A stretch of 18,547 nucleotides of DNA from CADEED01 sp044871085 (GCA_044871085.1 JBIOZI010000255.1:1-18547), one strand, 5' to 3'; positions 1 through 7,746 are shown, numbered from the stretch's first letter. The notes: generated by a model not told the origin, from the letters alone. Numbers and translations are program-made.

Positions 1-20
1 GCGATGTGGCGCCACATCGC
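1..20. repeat. Perfect 20-bp palindrome at window edge
   Basis: The first ten bases, GCGATGTGGC, are followed directly by their exact reverse complement. It lies 26 nt beyond the stop of the leftward gene that ends at 46, so it could be part of that gene's terminator or a dyad operator for a gene off the window. No T-tract can be judged because the sequence is cut here. Confidence 0.5.
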
Positions 21-45
21 GCCTCGTCATCGCTCGCGAGTCGCT

Positions 46-1029
46 TCACCGCGCCTGGCCGGCCTGGTCCTCGTATTCCCAGGACCCGCGCGCGATGTCC
101 AGCATCTGCTCCTGCTGCCTGGTAAAAGCGTCGAGCTGCGCTGACGTCAGTATCTCCGCGGCGCGATCGCGTTGCCGGCGCTGGAACTCGGTGGCGTCCG
201 CAACGCGCTGCCCGATGTCCTGCGTGGCTGGGAAATTGAGCCACCCCCACGCGTTGGCCACGCCGGAGACCTGCTCGCCTCGCTGTTGCCATTCCTTCGT
301 CATGCGGCGTCGCTCCTCGCCCAGTGCATCCGCGAGTTTCTCGGCCTGCGCGTCACTCAGCCGCATCGTGTCCCGCAACCCACTGCGAAAGCTCGCCACG
401 CTGTTGCGTTCCATGGCGTTGTCGCGATAGGTCTCGAGGCGCTGCGCCTTTTCATCGCCGAGGAGCCCAGCCAGCTCGCGCCGATTGGCCTGCATCTGGG
501 TCTCGATGGTGGCTTGGCGGTCGCAGGCGGGATCTATGTTGCAGCGGTACATCGCTTCGGCGTAACGCAGGTCGCCCGCCGCCAGGGTATCGAGCAGGCG
601 ATCGTAGTCGGCGTCGTCCAAGTCCAGTAGCTGCCGGGGAAATTCCCGTCCATGGTCCTTGCGGGAGTCGGCCAGTGCCTGGGCGCGTTTCCCGGGGTCA
701 TCGAGCCAGGCGCGCACCCAGGCGTTGTGCGCCAGGGTTGCCGCGCGTTGCGCGGCGTCGCTTTGCGCCTGCATCGCGTCTCGCGGGCGCGCGCCCTGGT
801 TGGGAGGCGAGGAAGCCGCGACTGGAATTGCGTCGACCTCGGGGACGTGCGGGTCAGTGGCCGCGGCGGACATGGCCGGAGGAATGGCTGCCGGCGCAGT
901 GGGTGCAGGCGGCGGCGCGCCGCGCAATTCAGCCAATTCCTGGCGCGCGGCATGCAGCGCGATCGCCAGCCAGGCAGTGCTGGCAGCCAGTGCAAGGCTG
1001 ATTACGCTCAACAACACGTGACGACGCAT
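46..1029 (-). CDS. Membrane-anchored periplasmic protein, LTXXQ/Spy-like helical
   Basis: This 327-residue protein starts at MRRHVLLSV. The frame stays open upstream to 1254, but that extension is Arg-rich and lacks protein character. A hydrophobic segment at about residues 7-26 acts as signal anchor. A Pro/Ala-rich linker (about 38-85) and a charged helical domain follow. The helical part carries motifs like the LTxxQ motif of Spy/CpxP periplasmic chaperones: LSDAQAEKL (224-232) and LTSAQLDAF (294-302). Cys163 and Cys169 could form a disulfide. The probable location is the periplasm, tethered to the inner membrane. A Spy-like chaperone or stress-sensing role is only an analogy, since the protein is about twice the length of Spy. 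It is divergent from the AraC-type regulator at 1254. Confidence 0.75.
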   Translation of the reverse strand: MRRHVLLSVISLALAASTAWLAIALHAARQELAELRGAPPPAPTAPAAIPPAMSAAATDPHVPEVDAIPVAASSPPNQGARPRDAMQAQSDAAQRAATLAHNAWVRAWLDDPGKRAQALADSRKDHGREFPRQLLDLDDADYDRLLDTLAAGDLRYAEAMYRCNIDPACDRQATIETQMQANRRELAGLLGDEKAQRLETYRDNAMERNSVASFRSGLRDTMRLSDAQAEKLADALGEERRRMTKEWQQRGEQVSGVANAWGWLNFPATQDIGQRVADATEFQRRQRDRAAEILTSAQLDAFTRQQEQMLDIARGSWEYEDQAGQAR

Positions 1030-1253
1030 ATGTCGTGATAAACGGAGCGGTCGCGTTCGCGGGGTTGACAGCCTAACCACTTCGCCGCGATTGCCGGATG
1101 ACGGCAGTCGCCGGTCCGCGAGATTCGCGCGTGCGCACGAAGAGGCGCGCATACGAACGGGCCGCACCACCGAGCCTCGTGCAACACGCGACCGTACGGC
1201 GGACGGATGGGCGCATGGTGCATCCCGCCGGAATTCAGTAGGCTTCGTGCCCA

Positions 1254-2177
1254 ATGAGCTGGATAAGCCGTTTCGACACGAACGCGCCTTCGAATCTCGA
1301 CTTCCGCGTGATGCTGCCGTGCGCGGCGCTGCGTCCGTTCGTGAGGTACTACTGGATACTCAAGTGCCACGGCGCGTCGCCTTCGATGGATGAATACCTC
1401 GCGCCCGATGGCTTCGAAGAGCTGATTTTCAGCTACAGCGGTCGCTTTCGCCGCACCGAGATCCAGGGGCGTACGCACTCGCGTGACGTGCTGAGCCGCA
1501 GCTACGTGGTCGGCTGCAAGACAGTGGGCGTGAACTGTCTGCGCCTCGGTGATCTCGGCATGGTCGGCGTGAAATTATGGCCGAACTCGCTGTATTCACT
1601 GCTCGGCATTCCGATGAGCGAGCTGCGCGGCCGGCCCGTGGAGCTGCAGGCACTGGGAGAGCCCAAGCTGCTCGAGATGGAGGCGCGGCTCTACGAGGCG
1701 CCGGGAGAAGGCGCCATCAAGCGACTGCTCGATGAATTGCTGTCGCCCGCCGAGCTTTCGCGGCGCTCGAATGGGCTCGTGAGCAAATCCATCGCGCGCA
1801 TCTTCGCGGCCCGTGGCGACATCGCGATCGACGAGATACTGAGACCGGAAGGCCGGCACTATCGCACCGCCGAACGCGCGTTTCTCGAGCGCGTGGGTGT
1901 TCCACCCAAACAGCTCGCCAAAGTAGTTCGCTTCAAGCACGCGTACACCACGCTCGACGGTCTTCCACGCCGGTCGGGCGCCGCCATCGGCCCATTGGAT
2001 TTCGGCTATTACGACGCATCGCATTTCGCGAAGGACTTTCACCGGTTCACGGGCACGACGCCGGGCGAATTCCGGCGCGCGCGAACGCGACTGTCCACCG
2101 CGATCTTCAACTTCTGCCTCGACGTGGATCTCAACCGGCTGGACAGCCGCGAGGCGGAGCGAGGCTTCGCGCTCTAA
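1254..2177 (+). CDS. AraC-family transcriptional regulator
   Basis: The 307-residue protein has an N-terminal sensing domain (about 15-130) of the kind found in many AraC regulators, with LRPFVRYYWILK near the start and LAPDGFEELIFSY after it. The C-terminal AraC helix-turn-helix domain covers about 190-276. The second recognition region, FGYYDASHFAKDFHRFTG followed by TTPGEFRRAR, is the classic family signature. It should bind DNA as a cytoplasmic activator or repressor; the ligand cannot be told from sequence. The gene is divergent from the LTXXQ-like gene and convergent with the PQQ dehydrogenase, and either could be a target. The tail after the HTH (about 280-307) is longer than usual. 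The ATG at 1254 has only a weak AG-rich ribosome site. Confidence 0.9.
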   Translation: MSWISRFDTNAPSNLDFRVMLPCAALRPFVRYYWILKCHGASPSMDEYLAPDGFEELIFSYSGRFRRTEIQGRTHSRDVLSRSYVVGCKTVGVNCLRLGDLGMVGVKLWPNSLYSLLGIPMSELRGRPVELQALGEPKLLEMEARLYEAPGEGAIKRLLDELLSPAELSRRSNGLVSKSIARIFAARGDIAIDEILRPEGRHYRTAERAFLERVGVPPKQLAKVVRFKHAYTTLDGLPRRSGAAIGPLDFGYYDASHFAKDFHRFTGTTPGEFRRARTRLSTAIFNFCLDVDLNRLDSREAERGFAL

Positions 2178-3292
2178 CGCAGGCGCGACAGGCGCAGCAG
2201 CTCGCCCGAGCGTTCCTTTCCGTAGATCGATTCCGCGAGCGTGTAGATGGCACCATCGGCGCCGACCTGCACTTCGCGGAACCGCGCGCCACGGTCCGCC
2301 AGCAGTACCTGCTGGCTCTGAACCTTGCCATTCTCGATGGCAATGCGCCTCAGCTGCCGGTCCCGCAGCACGCCGACGAGCAAGTCGCCGCTCCACTCGG
2401 GGAATTCGCTGCCTCGATAAACCGCGAGCCCGGCGGGCGCGATCGACGGGTCCCAGAACAACATGGGCTCGCGCATTCCGGCGTAAGTCTGGAAAGGCGA
2501 GATCTTGCCGCCGCTGTAGTCGATGCCATGAGTCGCGACGGGCCAGCCGTAGTTGACCCCCCGTTCTATGACATTGATCTCATCGCCGCCTTGCGGTCCG
2601 TGCTCACTCACGTAGACGATGCCCGTTGCCGGATCGATTCCGAGCCCCTGTGGATTTCGATGGCCGTACGACCAGATGAGCGGGTGCGCGTCCGTGCGAC
2701 CGACAAACGGGTTGTCTGCAGGCGGACTGCCGTCGTCGTTGATCCGCACGACCTTGCCCCGCAGCACGGACAGGTTCTGCGCGAGCTCGCGCTCCTCGAA
2801 ACCGTCGCCGACGGTTATCAACAAAGTGCCGTCGCGCATGAACGCGAGACTGCCGGCGTAGTGCACGGCTGTCTTGCGCGGTGCCGATTCGAACACCGTC
2901 TGGAGGTTCTGCAGGCTGCCAGCGCGAATTTCGGCTCGCGCCACCACCAATTGACTGTGCCGCAGCTCGCCACGGGCGTACGACAGGTAGATGCGGTGGT
3001 TGCTCGCGAATTGCGGGTGCAACACCGCGTCTAGCAACCCGCCCTGGGCTTCGACGAAGACCTTGGGCGTGTTGGTGATGGCCGCGACGCGGGTGCCGCG
3101 CGAGTCGAGACGTAGTAGTTGGCCGCTGCGTTCGGTCACGAGCCAGCCGCCATCGGGCAGTTGCGCGAGGCCCCACGGTGAATCGAGATCCCGCGTGAGT
3201 ATTTCGATCCGCAGCGGCTCGGCGGCCTCGATGGCTGGCAGCCCGGCAACCAACGATGCGGCCGCGATCGTCATCCCCAGCCTGGATGTCAT
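2174..3292 (-). CDS. Exported PQQ-dependent aldose/glucose-sorbosone dehydrogenase
   Basis: This 372-residue beta-propeller belongs to the glucose/sorbosone dehydrogenase family, related to E. coli YliI. It probably oxidises aldoses in the periplasm with PQQ and passes electrons to the respiratory chain. Visible family motifs are SPWGLAQLPDGGWLVTERSG (38-57), HYAGSLAF with the probable catalytic His144, GHRNPQGLGIDP (210-221) with Arg212, EHGPQGGDEIN (230-240) and NYGWP (247-251). Residues 1-23 look like a signal peptide ending AIEA. I chose the start at 3292 because it gives that signal peptide and its ATG overlaps the stop of the upstream membrane gene. The upstream part of the frame is low-complexity Arg-rich sequence. 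The stop codon overlaps that of the convergent AraC gene. The actual substrate is unknown. Confidence 0.88.
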   Translation of the reverse strand: MTSRLGMTIAAASLVAGLPAIEAAEPLRIEILTRDLDSPWGLAQLPDGGWLVTERSGQLLRLDSRGTRVAAITNTPKVFVEAQGGLLDAVLHPQFASNHRIYLSYARGELRHSQLVVARAEIRAGSLQNLQTVFESAPRKTAVHYAGSLAFMRDGTLLITVGDGFEERELAQNLSVLRGKVVRINDDGSPPADNPFVGRTDAHPLIWSYGHRNPQGLGIDPATGIVYVSEHGPQGGDEINVIERGVNYGWPVATHGIDYSGGKISPFQTYAGMREPMLFWDPSIAPAGLAVYRGSEFPEWSGDLLVGVLRDRQLRRIAIENGKVQSQQVLLADRGARFREVQVGADGAIYTLAESIYGKERSGELLRLSRLR

Positions 3293-3789
3293 CGGCGCAT
3301 CTCCCCGGCCGTCGCGCGGAAAATGACGGTGAACGTTACGCCGGCCAGAGCGCCCGCGATCAGCTGCGTGACATAGCCGGAGACCCCGGCCGTACCGGAG
3401 ATCATCGACACCTTGTACTGCGCATCGATGATGGCGATTCCGGTGGCCATTGCCATGGCACCCGCCAGCGCGAACAGCGCCATGTCGAGATTCGGCGCAC
3501 GCACCCGGCCAGCCAGCGAGACGAGCAGCAGATGTGCGGCGCCGAAGGCGATGAGAAAGCCCAGCCACACCACGCTGCCGAATTTGGTGATGGTGCCCAG
3601 AGTCGGAGAAAGAGCCTGGAAGTCGAACACGATCGTGTTCCAGGCCTCGCCCATGTCGATATCGATGCCGAGCGCGCGGAGCCGCACGAGGTTGTGAGCG
3701 GTTATACCCACGCTCGCCAGCGTGTAGCCGGCCAACGCCGCGGCGGTGTATGCACCGAGCCAGCGCGCTGCGCTACGAAGAAAGCTCAT
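3289..3789 (-). CDS. Four-helix integral membrane protein, unknown function
   Basis: I do not recognise a named family. The 166-residue protein has four probable membrane helices at about 10-30, 72-93, 102-122 and 138-157. A soluble loop of about 40 residues (32-71) lies between the first two, and includes the acidic stretch GIDIDMGEAW. The stop codon overlaps the start of the PQQ dehydrogenase by four bases (ATGA), so the two are almost certainly cotranscribed and translationally coupled. A role as membrane partner, anchor or electron-transfer subunit for the dehydrogenase is possible, but no haem- or quinone-binding motif is evident. There is no strong Shine-Dalgarno sequence before its ATG. 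Confidence 0.8.
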   Translation of the reverse strand: MSFLRSAARWLGAYTAAALAGYTLASVGITAHNLVRLRALGIDIDMGEAWNTIVFDFQALSPTLGTITKFGSVVWLGFLIAFGAAHLLLVSLAGRVRAPNLDMALFALAGAMAMATGIAIIDAQYKVSMISGTAGVSGYVTQLIAGALAGVTFTVIFRATAGEMRR

Positions 3790-3818
3790 GGTGCGAGTAT
3801 GTTCACGATCCGCGTGAT

Positions 3819-3872
3819 CGTCTTGTAAGAATTGGGCGGGCCTGCGCGTGCCCGCCCATTTCTTACAAGACG
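3819..3872. repeat. 23-bp inverted repeat, bidirectional-terminator-like hairpin in a divergent gap
   Basis: The arms 3819-3841 and 3850-3872 are complementary except for one base pair, with an 8-nt loop (CTGCGCGT). The inner stem is GGGCGGGC/GCCCGCCC. It is flanked by AAGAA on one side and TTTCTT on the other, the layout of a bidirectional intrinsic terminator. However, it sits 29 nt upstream of the leftward membrane gene and 41 nt upstream of the rightward beta-propeller gene, where no known gene ends. The outer arms both read CGTCTTGTAAGA. It may be an attenuator, an insulator between divergent promoters, or an operator. Confidence 0.8.
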
Positions 3873-3902
3873 CCTCTGCCGCGCGCGACTAAGGTCCACG
3901 CC

Positions 3903-3908
3903 AGGGGG
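3903..3908 (+). promoter_or_regulatory. Ribosome binding site supporting a TTG start at 3914
   Basis: AGGGGG ends five bases before TTG at 3914, but lies 20 bases before the first in-frame ATG at 3929. This is why I prefer the TTG start for the beta-propeller gene. Confidence 0.5.
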
Positions 3909-3913
3909 CCACC

Positions 3914-4855
3914 TTGAAATGTCCAGTCATGCCACGTGCAGTTTTCGTGAGCGTCGCCATGGGGCTATTCGGCGTCGGACTGGCTCGCGAAGCCGGTCGC
4001 GCGGCGGAGCGCATCGAGATGTCGGGTGTCGGAATCGCGCCCGAGAGCCTGACATCCACGCCCCGCGGCGCGATTTTCATCGGCAGCGGCACGCGCAAAA
4101 TCTATCGAGCGGAGCCGGGCGATGGAATGGCGAGGCCGTGGGCAGATGGACCTGCCGACGGGCCGCCCAGCATCTTCGGCGTATTCGCCGATGAACGGGC
4201 GCGGGTGCTCTGGGCGTGCGCCGGCTCCGTGCCCGCAACCGACTCGGAGCTGTACGCGTTCGGTCTCGACACCGGCGACTTGAAAGCGCGATATCCATTG
4301 CCCACCGGCGGTGGGATCTGCAACGACATCGCCGTCTCGAGTGACGGCACGGTGTTCGTCACCGACAGCACCAACATGCAGGTCGCGCGGCTGCGCACCG
4401 GTGAGGAACGGCTGGAAGTGTGGGCCGGTGCCACGAGCGGCACTTTCGGTGACCCGGCCGGGCTCGTCGATGGCATCGCAGTGCTGGAAGATCGGGTTCT
4501 CGTGAATACACTGATCAGCCACAAACTATTCAGCATTCAGCCAGGGCCGGGCGGAGAAGCCGGGCCGGTTGTCGAGGTAGTGCTGGATCGTGCACTGGCA
4601 GCGCCCGACGGCATGCGTGGGTTGGGCGCCAACTATTTGCTGGTCGCGGAAAGCGGCGGCGATGGCGCACTGGCGCGAATAGCAGTGACCGGCAACAAGG
4701 GTTTGGTCGAGACGGTCAGGAAAGGATTCGAGCGCGGAGTCGTGGCAGTCACCGTTGCAGGCCGGTTTGCCTACGTGTTGGGAAATCGCCCGGTCGGTGT
4801 CGTCGAACCTGGCGAAGCCGCGAGATTCGAGGCGGTGAGCGTAGCGCTACGGTAG
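3914..4855 (+). CDS. Exported SMP-30/gluconolactonase-like beta-propeller
   Basis: The 313-residue protein looks like an SMP-30/gluconolactonase/LRE (NHL-like) six-bladed propeller. Repeating blades include ESLTSTPRGAIFIGS (44-58), NDIAVSSDGTVFVTDS (137-152), DPAGLVDGIAV (180-190) and APDGMRGLG (230-238). Glu44, Asn137 and Asp232 fall where the family has its metal ligands, so a calcium- or zinc-dependent lactonase is possible. The assignment rests on general resemblance. Residues 6-30 form a signal-peptide-like stretch, so it should be exported. The start is TTG at 3914 by ribosome-site spacing, with ATG at 3929 as the alternative. The gene is divergent from the membrane protein/PQQ dehydrogenase pair. 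A lactonase beside a sugar dehydrogenase would fit dehydrogenase-lactone-acid chemistry, but that is inference. Confidence 0.7.
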   Translation: MKCPVMPRAVFVSVAMGLFGVGLAREAGRAAERIEMSGVGIAPESLTSTPRGAIFIGSGTRKIYRAEPGDGMARPWADGPADGPPSIFGVFADERARVLWACAGSVPATDSELYAFGLDTGDLKARYPLPTGGGICNDIAVSSDGTVFVTDSTNMQVARLRTGEERLEVWAGATSGTFGDPAGLVDGIAVLEDRVLVNTLISHKLFSIQPGPGGEAGPVVEVVLDRALAAPDGMRGLGANYLLVAESGGDGALARIAVTGNKGLVETVRKGFERGVVAVTVAGRFAYVLGNRPVGVVEPGEAARFEAVSVALR

Positions 4856-4876
4856 CTAGGGCGCGGACCAGGCCTG

Positions 4877-4902
4877 ATCCCCGTGGCGTTCGTGCCGGGG
4901 AT
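4877..4902. terminator. Candidate hairpin between convergent genes
   Basis: ATCCCCG (4877-4883) pairs with CGGGGAT (4896-4902) around a 12-nt loop, in the 101-nt gap between the convergent beta-propeller and GH6-PL9 genes. There is no T-tract on either side, so it is only a weak candidate for a shared terminator. Confidence 0.3.
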
Positions 4903-4956
4903 GCTCACAACTCCGGAAGCGCCGGGCTGCACGACGACCGCGGACTCGTATACCGG

Positions 4957-7191
4957 CTATCTCTCATATGCGCCCAGGTCGGGCGCGGGCCCGGAATAGG
5001 GGAGCCCGACATTCCTGCCCTTGCCGATCATCTGGCTGCCGGCGCGCAGTTTCAGGAAACCCAGATCGGGCAGACTGCCGTCGGCCTTGCGCGGCCCCTT
5101 GAAGTCAGCGTCGGAGATACTTTCGAAATCACTGCTCGAAGGTGTCAATCCAAGGTCCCAGGTGTTGAACGACGAATCCACGCCTTCCATGTTCCGGTTG
5201 CTGTTCGGGAAGCCGATGTTGTTCCGCAGCCGGTGGACTCGGTCGCCCGTCAGTATCACGCCGTCGGTGCGCTTGCCGTCGGCGTCCCAACTACTGCCCA
5301 GCATGTCGTACTGAATGCCGTTGTTGTATGACGTGTTGTTGAACCAGTCGTTGCCGCCCGTGGAGTGATTGGCGTAGAAGCCCTGGCTGCGGTTGCCCCA
5401 GGCCAGGTTGTTGCGGACGACGTGGCGGGTGCCGGTTCTGCTGCTGCCCACCTTGTAGCCCGCACCGTTGCCGCGGGGTGAACGCGCCGCACCGGAATCG
5501 ATGTACCCGTTGCCCATCGACCAGCTCTGCTCGACGATCACGGGCACTTCCTGGGAAATGAAATCCCAGCCGTCGTCCGAATTCCACCAGGCGCGACAGC
5601 CGCGGAAGATGGTCGTTTCTCCCGACAGCTGGTAGTGAGCGCCAAAGCCATCCGCATTCTGCCCATCTCCCTGGTGCGAGCGCGGATCGTTGTTGTCATG
5701 GGACTCCGAATTGAGCACCAGGTGCCCACCGAGGGTGGTGTGAATGAACATTCCGGCACCCTGGATGTGATGGATGTCCAACAACTCGAAGATGTCTCGA
5801 TACGCCTCACCGCTCACCCGCACGCCGTTGTTCGAGCGCGTGTTCATGGGGACATTGCGGATCTCGAAGCCCTTGAGGTGCAGATAGGACCCGGTCACCA
5901 GCACCCCGAACGTGTAGTCAGGATCCGGCTGGATCTGGAGCTTCGAGAAATCGAGGACGGGGTGCTCGCCCGGGTAGGCGAAATAGCGGATCCGGTAGGT
6001 ATCCGAGGTGCCGCTCTTCCAGAAATTGACGCCGGCCGAGGGTATGGCGGGCACGGTGATGTCGTAGACGCCGCCGCGGACGTACACCAGCTCGCCCGGG
6101 CGGGCGACGTCGATGGCTTTTTGCAAGGATGCAAAAGGCCTGTCGATGGTGCCGGGACTCGAGTCGCTGCCGCCCGGTGCCACGTAATAGTCGCCGTCGG
6201 TTCCGCTTCGTGCGCTCGCCGTCCCCGGCATGGTCGCCCCGGCCGCGACCGCCAGGTCATGAGCACGTTGCGGCACGAACCGCCCGGCCGGAGCTATGCA
6301 TCCGTCGGCTTCACCGGGTGGTTTGACCCAGAGGAGCGCGTCGATCTTCGCATCGCCGGTCGCGCTCGTGCTGGGTTCGCCGATGGCGCGGCCCGACGGA
6401 TCGCACCACTCGGAACCCAGTGGGCCGTTTCCATTGCGACTGGTGTCGATGACAGCCTGTAAGCGGGAAATGCCGGTGGCGGCAATGACCTGCTTTGCGT
6501 AGGAAATCTCGGCCGCCGTAGTCTGTGTGCTCGAAACGTTGGTGGAGATGCCGTCCGCGCTGTTCGCAATGTCCGATGCGACCAGGCGCGACGCAGCTTC
6601 CGAGGCCGGCAACCAGGCCGAATGCCCGATGTCGAAGTACACGCGGGCCGTGCTCGATGCCGCCTTGAGCTGCTTGCCCGCATACGCCATGGACACCCGG
6701 GTCTCGGCCTGCTGCGCGGCGCTCAAGCAGTTAGTCATGATCGCGAGCACGTCGGGCTCGAGGATGATGGTGGCCGGACGGTTCTGCAGGCCGTCTGCCA
6801 CCTGGTCGATCCAGGCCCGGTATGCAGTGTGGTTCGAAAGGCCGCCACCAGCCCGGCCACCGCAGTCGCGGTTCGGAATGTTGTACAGCACCAGTATGGG
6901 AATCTTGCCCGCCGCTGCCGCCGCGCCGACCAGGCTGCTCACCTCGCCAGCAACCGTTGCAGTGTCGTTCTGCGTGAACCAGCGGCCCTGGGGCACGCTC
7001 GCAATCCGGTCCCGAATCACCGGCATCCGTGAGTCGTTTGCATTCGCCGCCACCCAACGCGCTGCCTGCGTCGTCGGATCGGCAAAAAATACCGGGTTGG
7101 CCGCCTGCGATGCGGCGGGCCGCATCAGCACGACACCGAGCGCCGCGGCCACCAGGGCCGGCACTGCCTGCCGAAAGGAAATCAGCCTCAT
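4957..7191 (-). CDS. Exported GH6 cellulase - PL9 pectate lyase fusion
   Basis: This 744-residue exported enzyme joins two catalytic domains. A signal peptide covers about 1-30 (PAASQA). The GH6 domain (about 33-316) shows NIPNRDCGG with Asp109, ILEPDVLA with Asp147 (the position of the catalytic acid), VIDTSRNGNGP (247-257) and LLWVKPPGEADG (286-297), all hallmarks of GH6 cellobiohydrolases and endoglucanases. After a short linker, residues 334-744 form a right-handed beta-helix resembling PL9 pectate lyase. It has DYYVAPGGSDSSPGT at its start, Asp514, Asp539, Asp540 and Asp543 at the calcium-site positions, and Lys580 (GAGYKVG) where Pel9A has its catalytic Lys. No cellulose-binding module is visible. 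The start at 7191 has a GAGG site 7 nt away and removes an Arg-rich, non-protein-like extension. It is coupled to the NTF2-like gene upstream. Confidence 0.9.
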   Translation of the reverse strand: MRLISFRQAVPALVAAALGVVLMRPAASQAANPVFFADPTTQAARWVAANANDSRMPVIRDRIASVPQGRWFTQNDTATVAGEVSSLVGAAAAAGKIPILVLYNIPNRDCGGRAGGGLSNHTAYRAWIDQVADGLQNRPATIILEPDVLAIMTNCLSAAQQAETRVSMAYAGKQLKAASSTARVYFDIGHSAWLPASEAASRLVASDIANSADGISTNVSSTQTTAAEISYAKQVIAATGISRLQAVIDTSRNGNGPLGSEWCDPSGRAIGEPSTSATGDAKIDALLWVKPPGEADGCIAPAGRFVPQRAHDLAVAAGATMPGTASARSGTDGDYYVAPGGSDSSPGTIDRPFASLQKAIDVARPGELVYVRGGVYDITVPAIPSAGVNFWKSGTSDTYRIRYFAYPGEHPVLDFSKLQIQPDPDYTFGVLVTGSYLHLKGFEIRNVPMNTRSNNGVRVSGEAYRDIFELLDIHHIQGAGMFIHTTLGGHLVLNSESHDNNDPRSHQGDGQNADGFGAHYQLSGETTIFRGCRAWWNSDDGWDFISQEVPVIVEQSWSMGNGYIDSGAARSPRGNGAGYKVGSSRTGTRHVVRNNLAWGNRSQGFYANHSTGGNDWFNNTSYNNGIQYDMLGSSWDADGKRTDGVILTGDRVHRLRNNIGFPNSNRNMEGVDSSFNTWDLGLTPSSSDFESISDADFKGPRKADGSLPDLGFLKLRAGSQMIGKGRNVGLPYSGPAPDLGAYER

Positions 7192-7192
7192 G

Positions 7193-7669
7193 TCAATTCC
7201 TCGGTCTATCCAGTACCGGTTCGCCCGGTGACGGCCGCGACATCGCATCCACCGGGGCGATGATTCTCGCCATCTGCCGGTGCAACTGCCACTTTCCCTG
7301 CACGCGCTTCCATATCTCGACTGTCGACCCGCGCGCGTGCACGTCGCCGTTTTTCTGAGTCTGCGTGAACCCACCCACGCGCCAGGCGAAGTGGCCGGCG
7401 ATCGTGATCTCGCGGGTGGTCGCGGCCAGCTTCCCGCGCTGCGCCACCTCTCGCAACGCACGTATGGCCGCGTCGCGGCCGCTCACCGTCATCGTATCGT
7501 CGAGCAGCTCGACGTCCGCGGTCATGGTCGCGTTCAGTGCGTTCACGTTCTGTGCGTTGACGGCCGTCGTCCAACGCCCGATTGCGACTTCGAGCGCAAC
7601 GCGCTCAGCATCTGCGGCGAGCGCCATGGTGGAGGCGAGCAACGGAGCGAGCCAGAGTGCCTTGTTCAT
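7193..7669 (-). CDS. Exported SnoaL/NTF2-like (DUF4440-type) protein
   Basis: The 158-residue protein begins with a signal peptide (MNKALWLAPLLASTMALA, cleavage near 18-19). A compact NTF2-like cone fold follows: a helix with VAIGRWTTAVNAQNVNALNATM (28-49), DVELLDD, SGRDAAIRALREV, then strands GHFAWRVGGFTQTQ and STVEIWKRVQGKWQLHRQM. This order is typical of SnoaL-like/DUF4440 proteins, which serve as small enzymes or binding proteins. No catalytic residues can be assigned. The start at 7669 gives the signal peptide; the only farther in-frame ATG (7726) lies inside a terminator. The stop is one base before the GH6-PL9 start (TGACATG), so the two form an operon. A role in handling released sugars or lyase products is speculation. 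Confidence 0.82.
   Translation of the reverse strand: MNKALWLAPLLASTMALAADAERVALEVAIGRWTTAVNAQNVNALNATMTADVELLDDTMTVSGRDAAIRALREVAQRGKLAATTREITIAGHFAWRVGGFTQTQKNGDVHARGSTVEIWKRVQGKWQLHRQMARIIAPVDAMSRPSPGEPVLDRPRN
7197..7202 (-). promoter_or_regulatory. Ribosome binding site deciding the GH6-PL9 start
   Basis: On the minus strand GAGGAA precedes the ATG at 7191, with GAGG seven bases from it. It lies inside the last codons of the NTF2-like gene, as expected for translational coupling. Confidence 0.65.
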
Positions 7670-7714
7670 GTGCGTAGTAACGCACGACTCGTGCGCGAGG
7701 TCTCGCGAAAATGA

Positions 7715-7746
7715 AAAGGCCCGCACCGTTGCCGGTGCGGGCCTTT
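7715..7746 (-). terminator. Strong rho-independent terminator after the S8 peptidase
   Basis: Arms 7715-7728 and 7733-7746 are perfectly complementary over 14 bp with a 4-nt loop. Read leftwards, the stem ends in CCTTTTCATTTTCG, which supplies the U-rich tail. It follows the peptidase stop by 28 nt and separates that gene from the NTF2-like/GH6-PL9 operon. Confidence 0.88.

Noticed and set aside
1030..1254. Extension of the leftward LTXXQ-like gene to a start at 1254.
   Set aside because: The added 75 residues are Arg/Ser-rich and would place the signal anchor internally; the ATG at 1029 gives a normal N-terminus.
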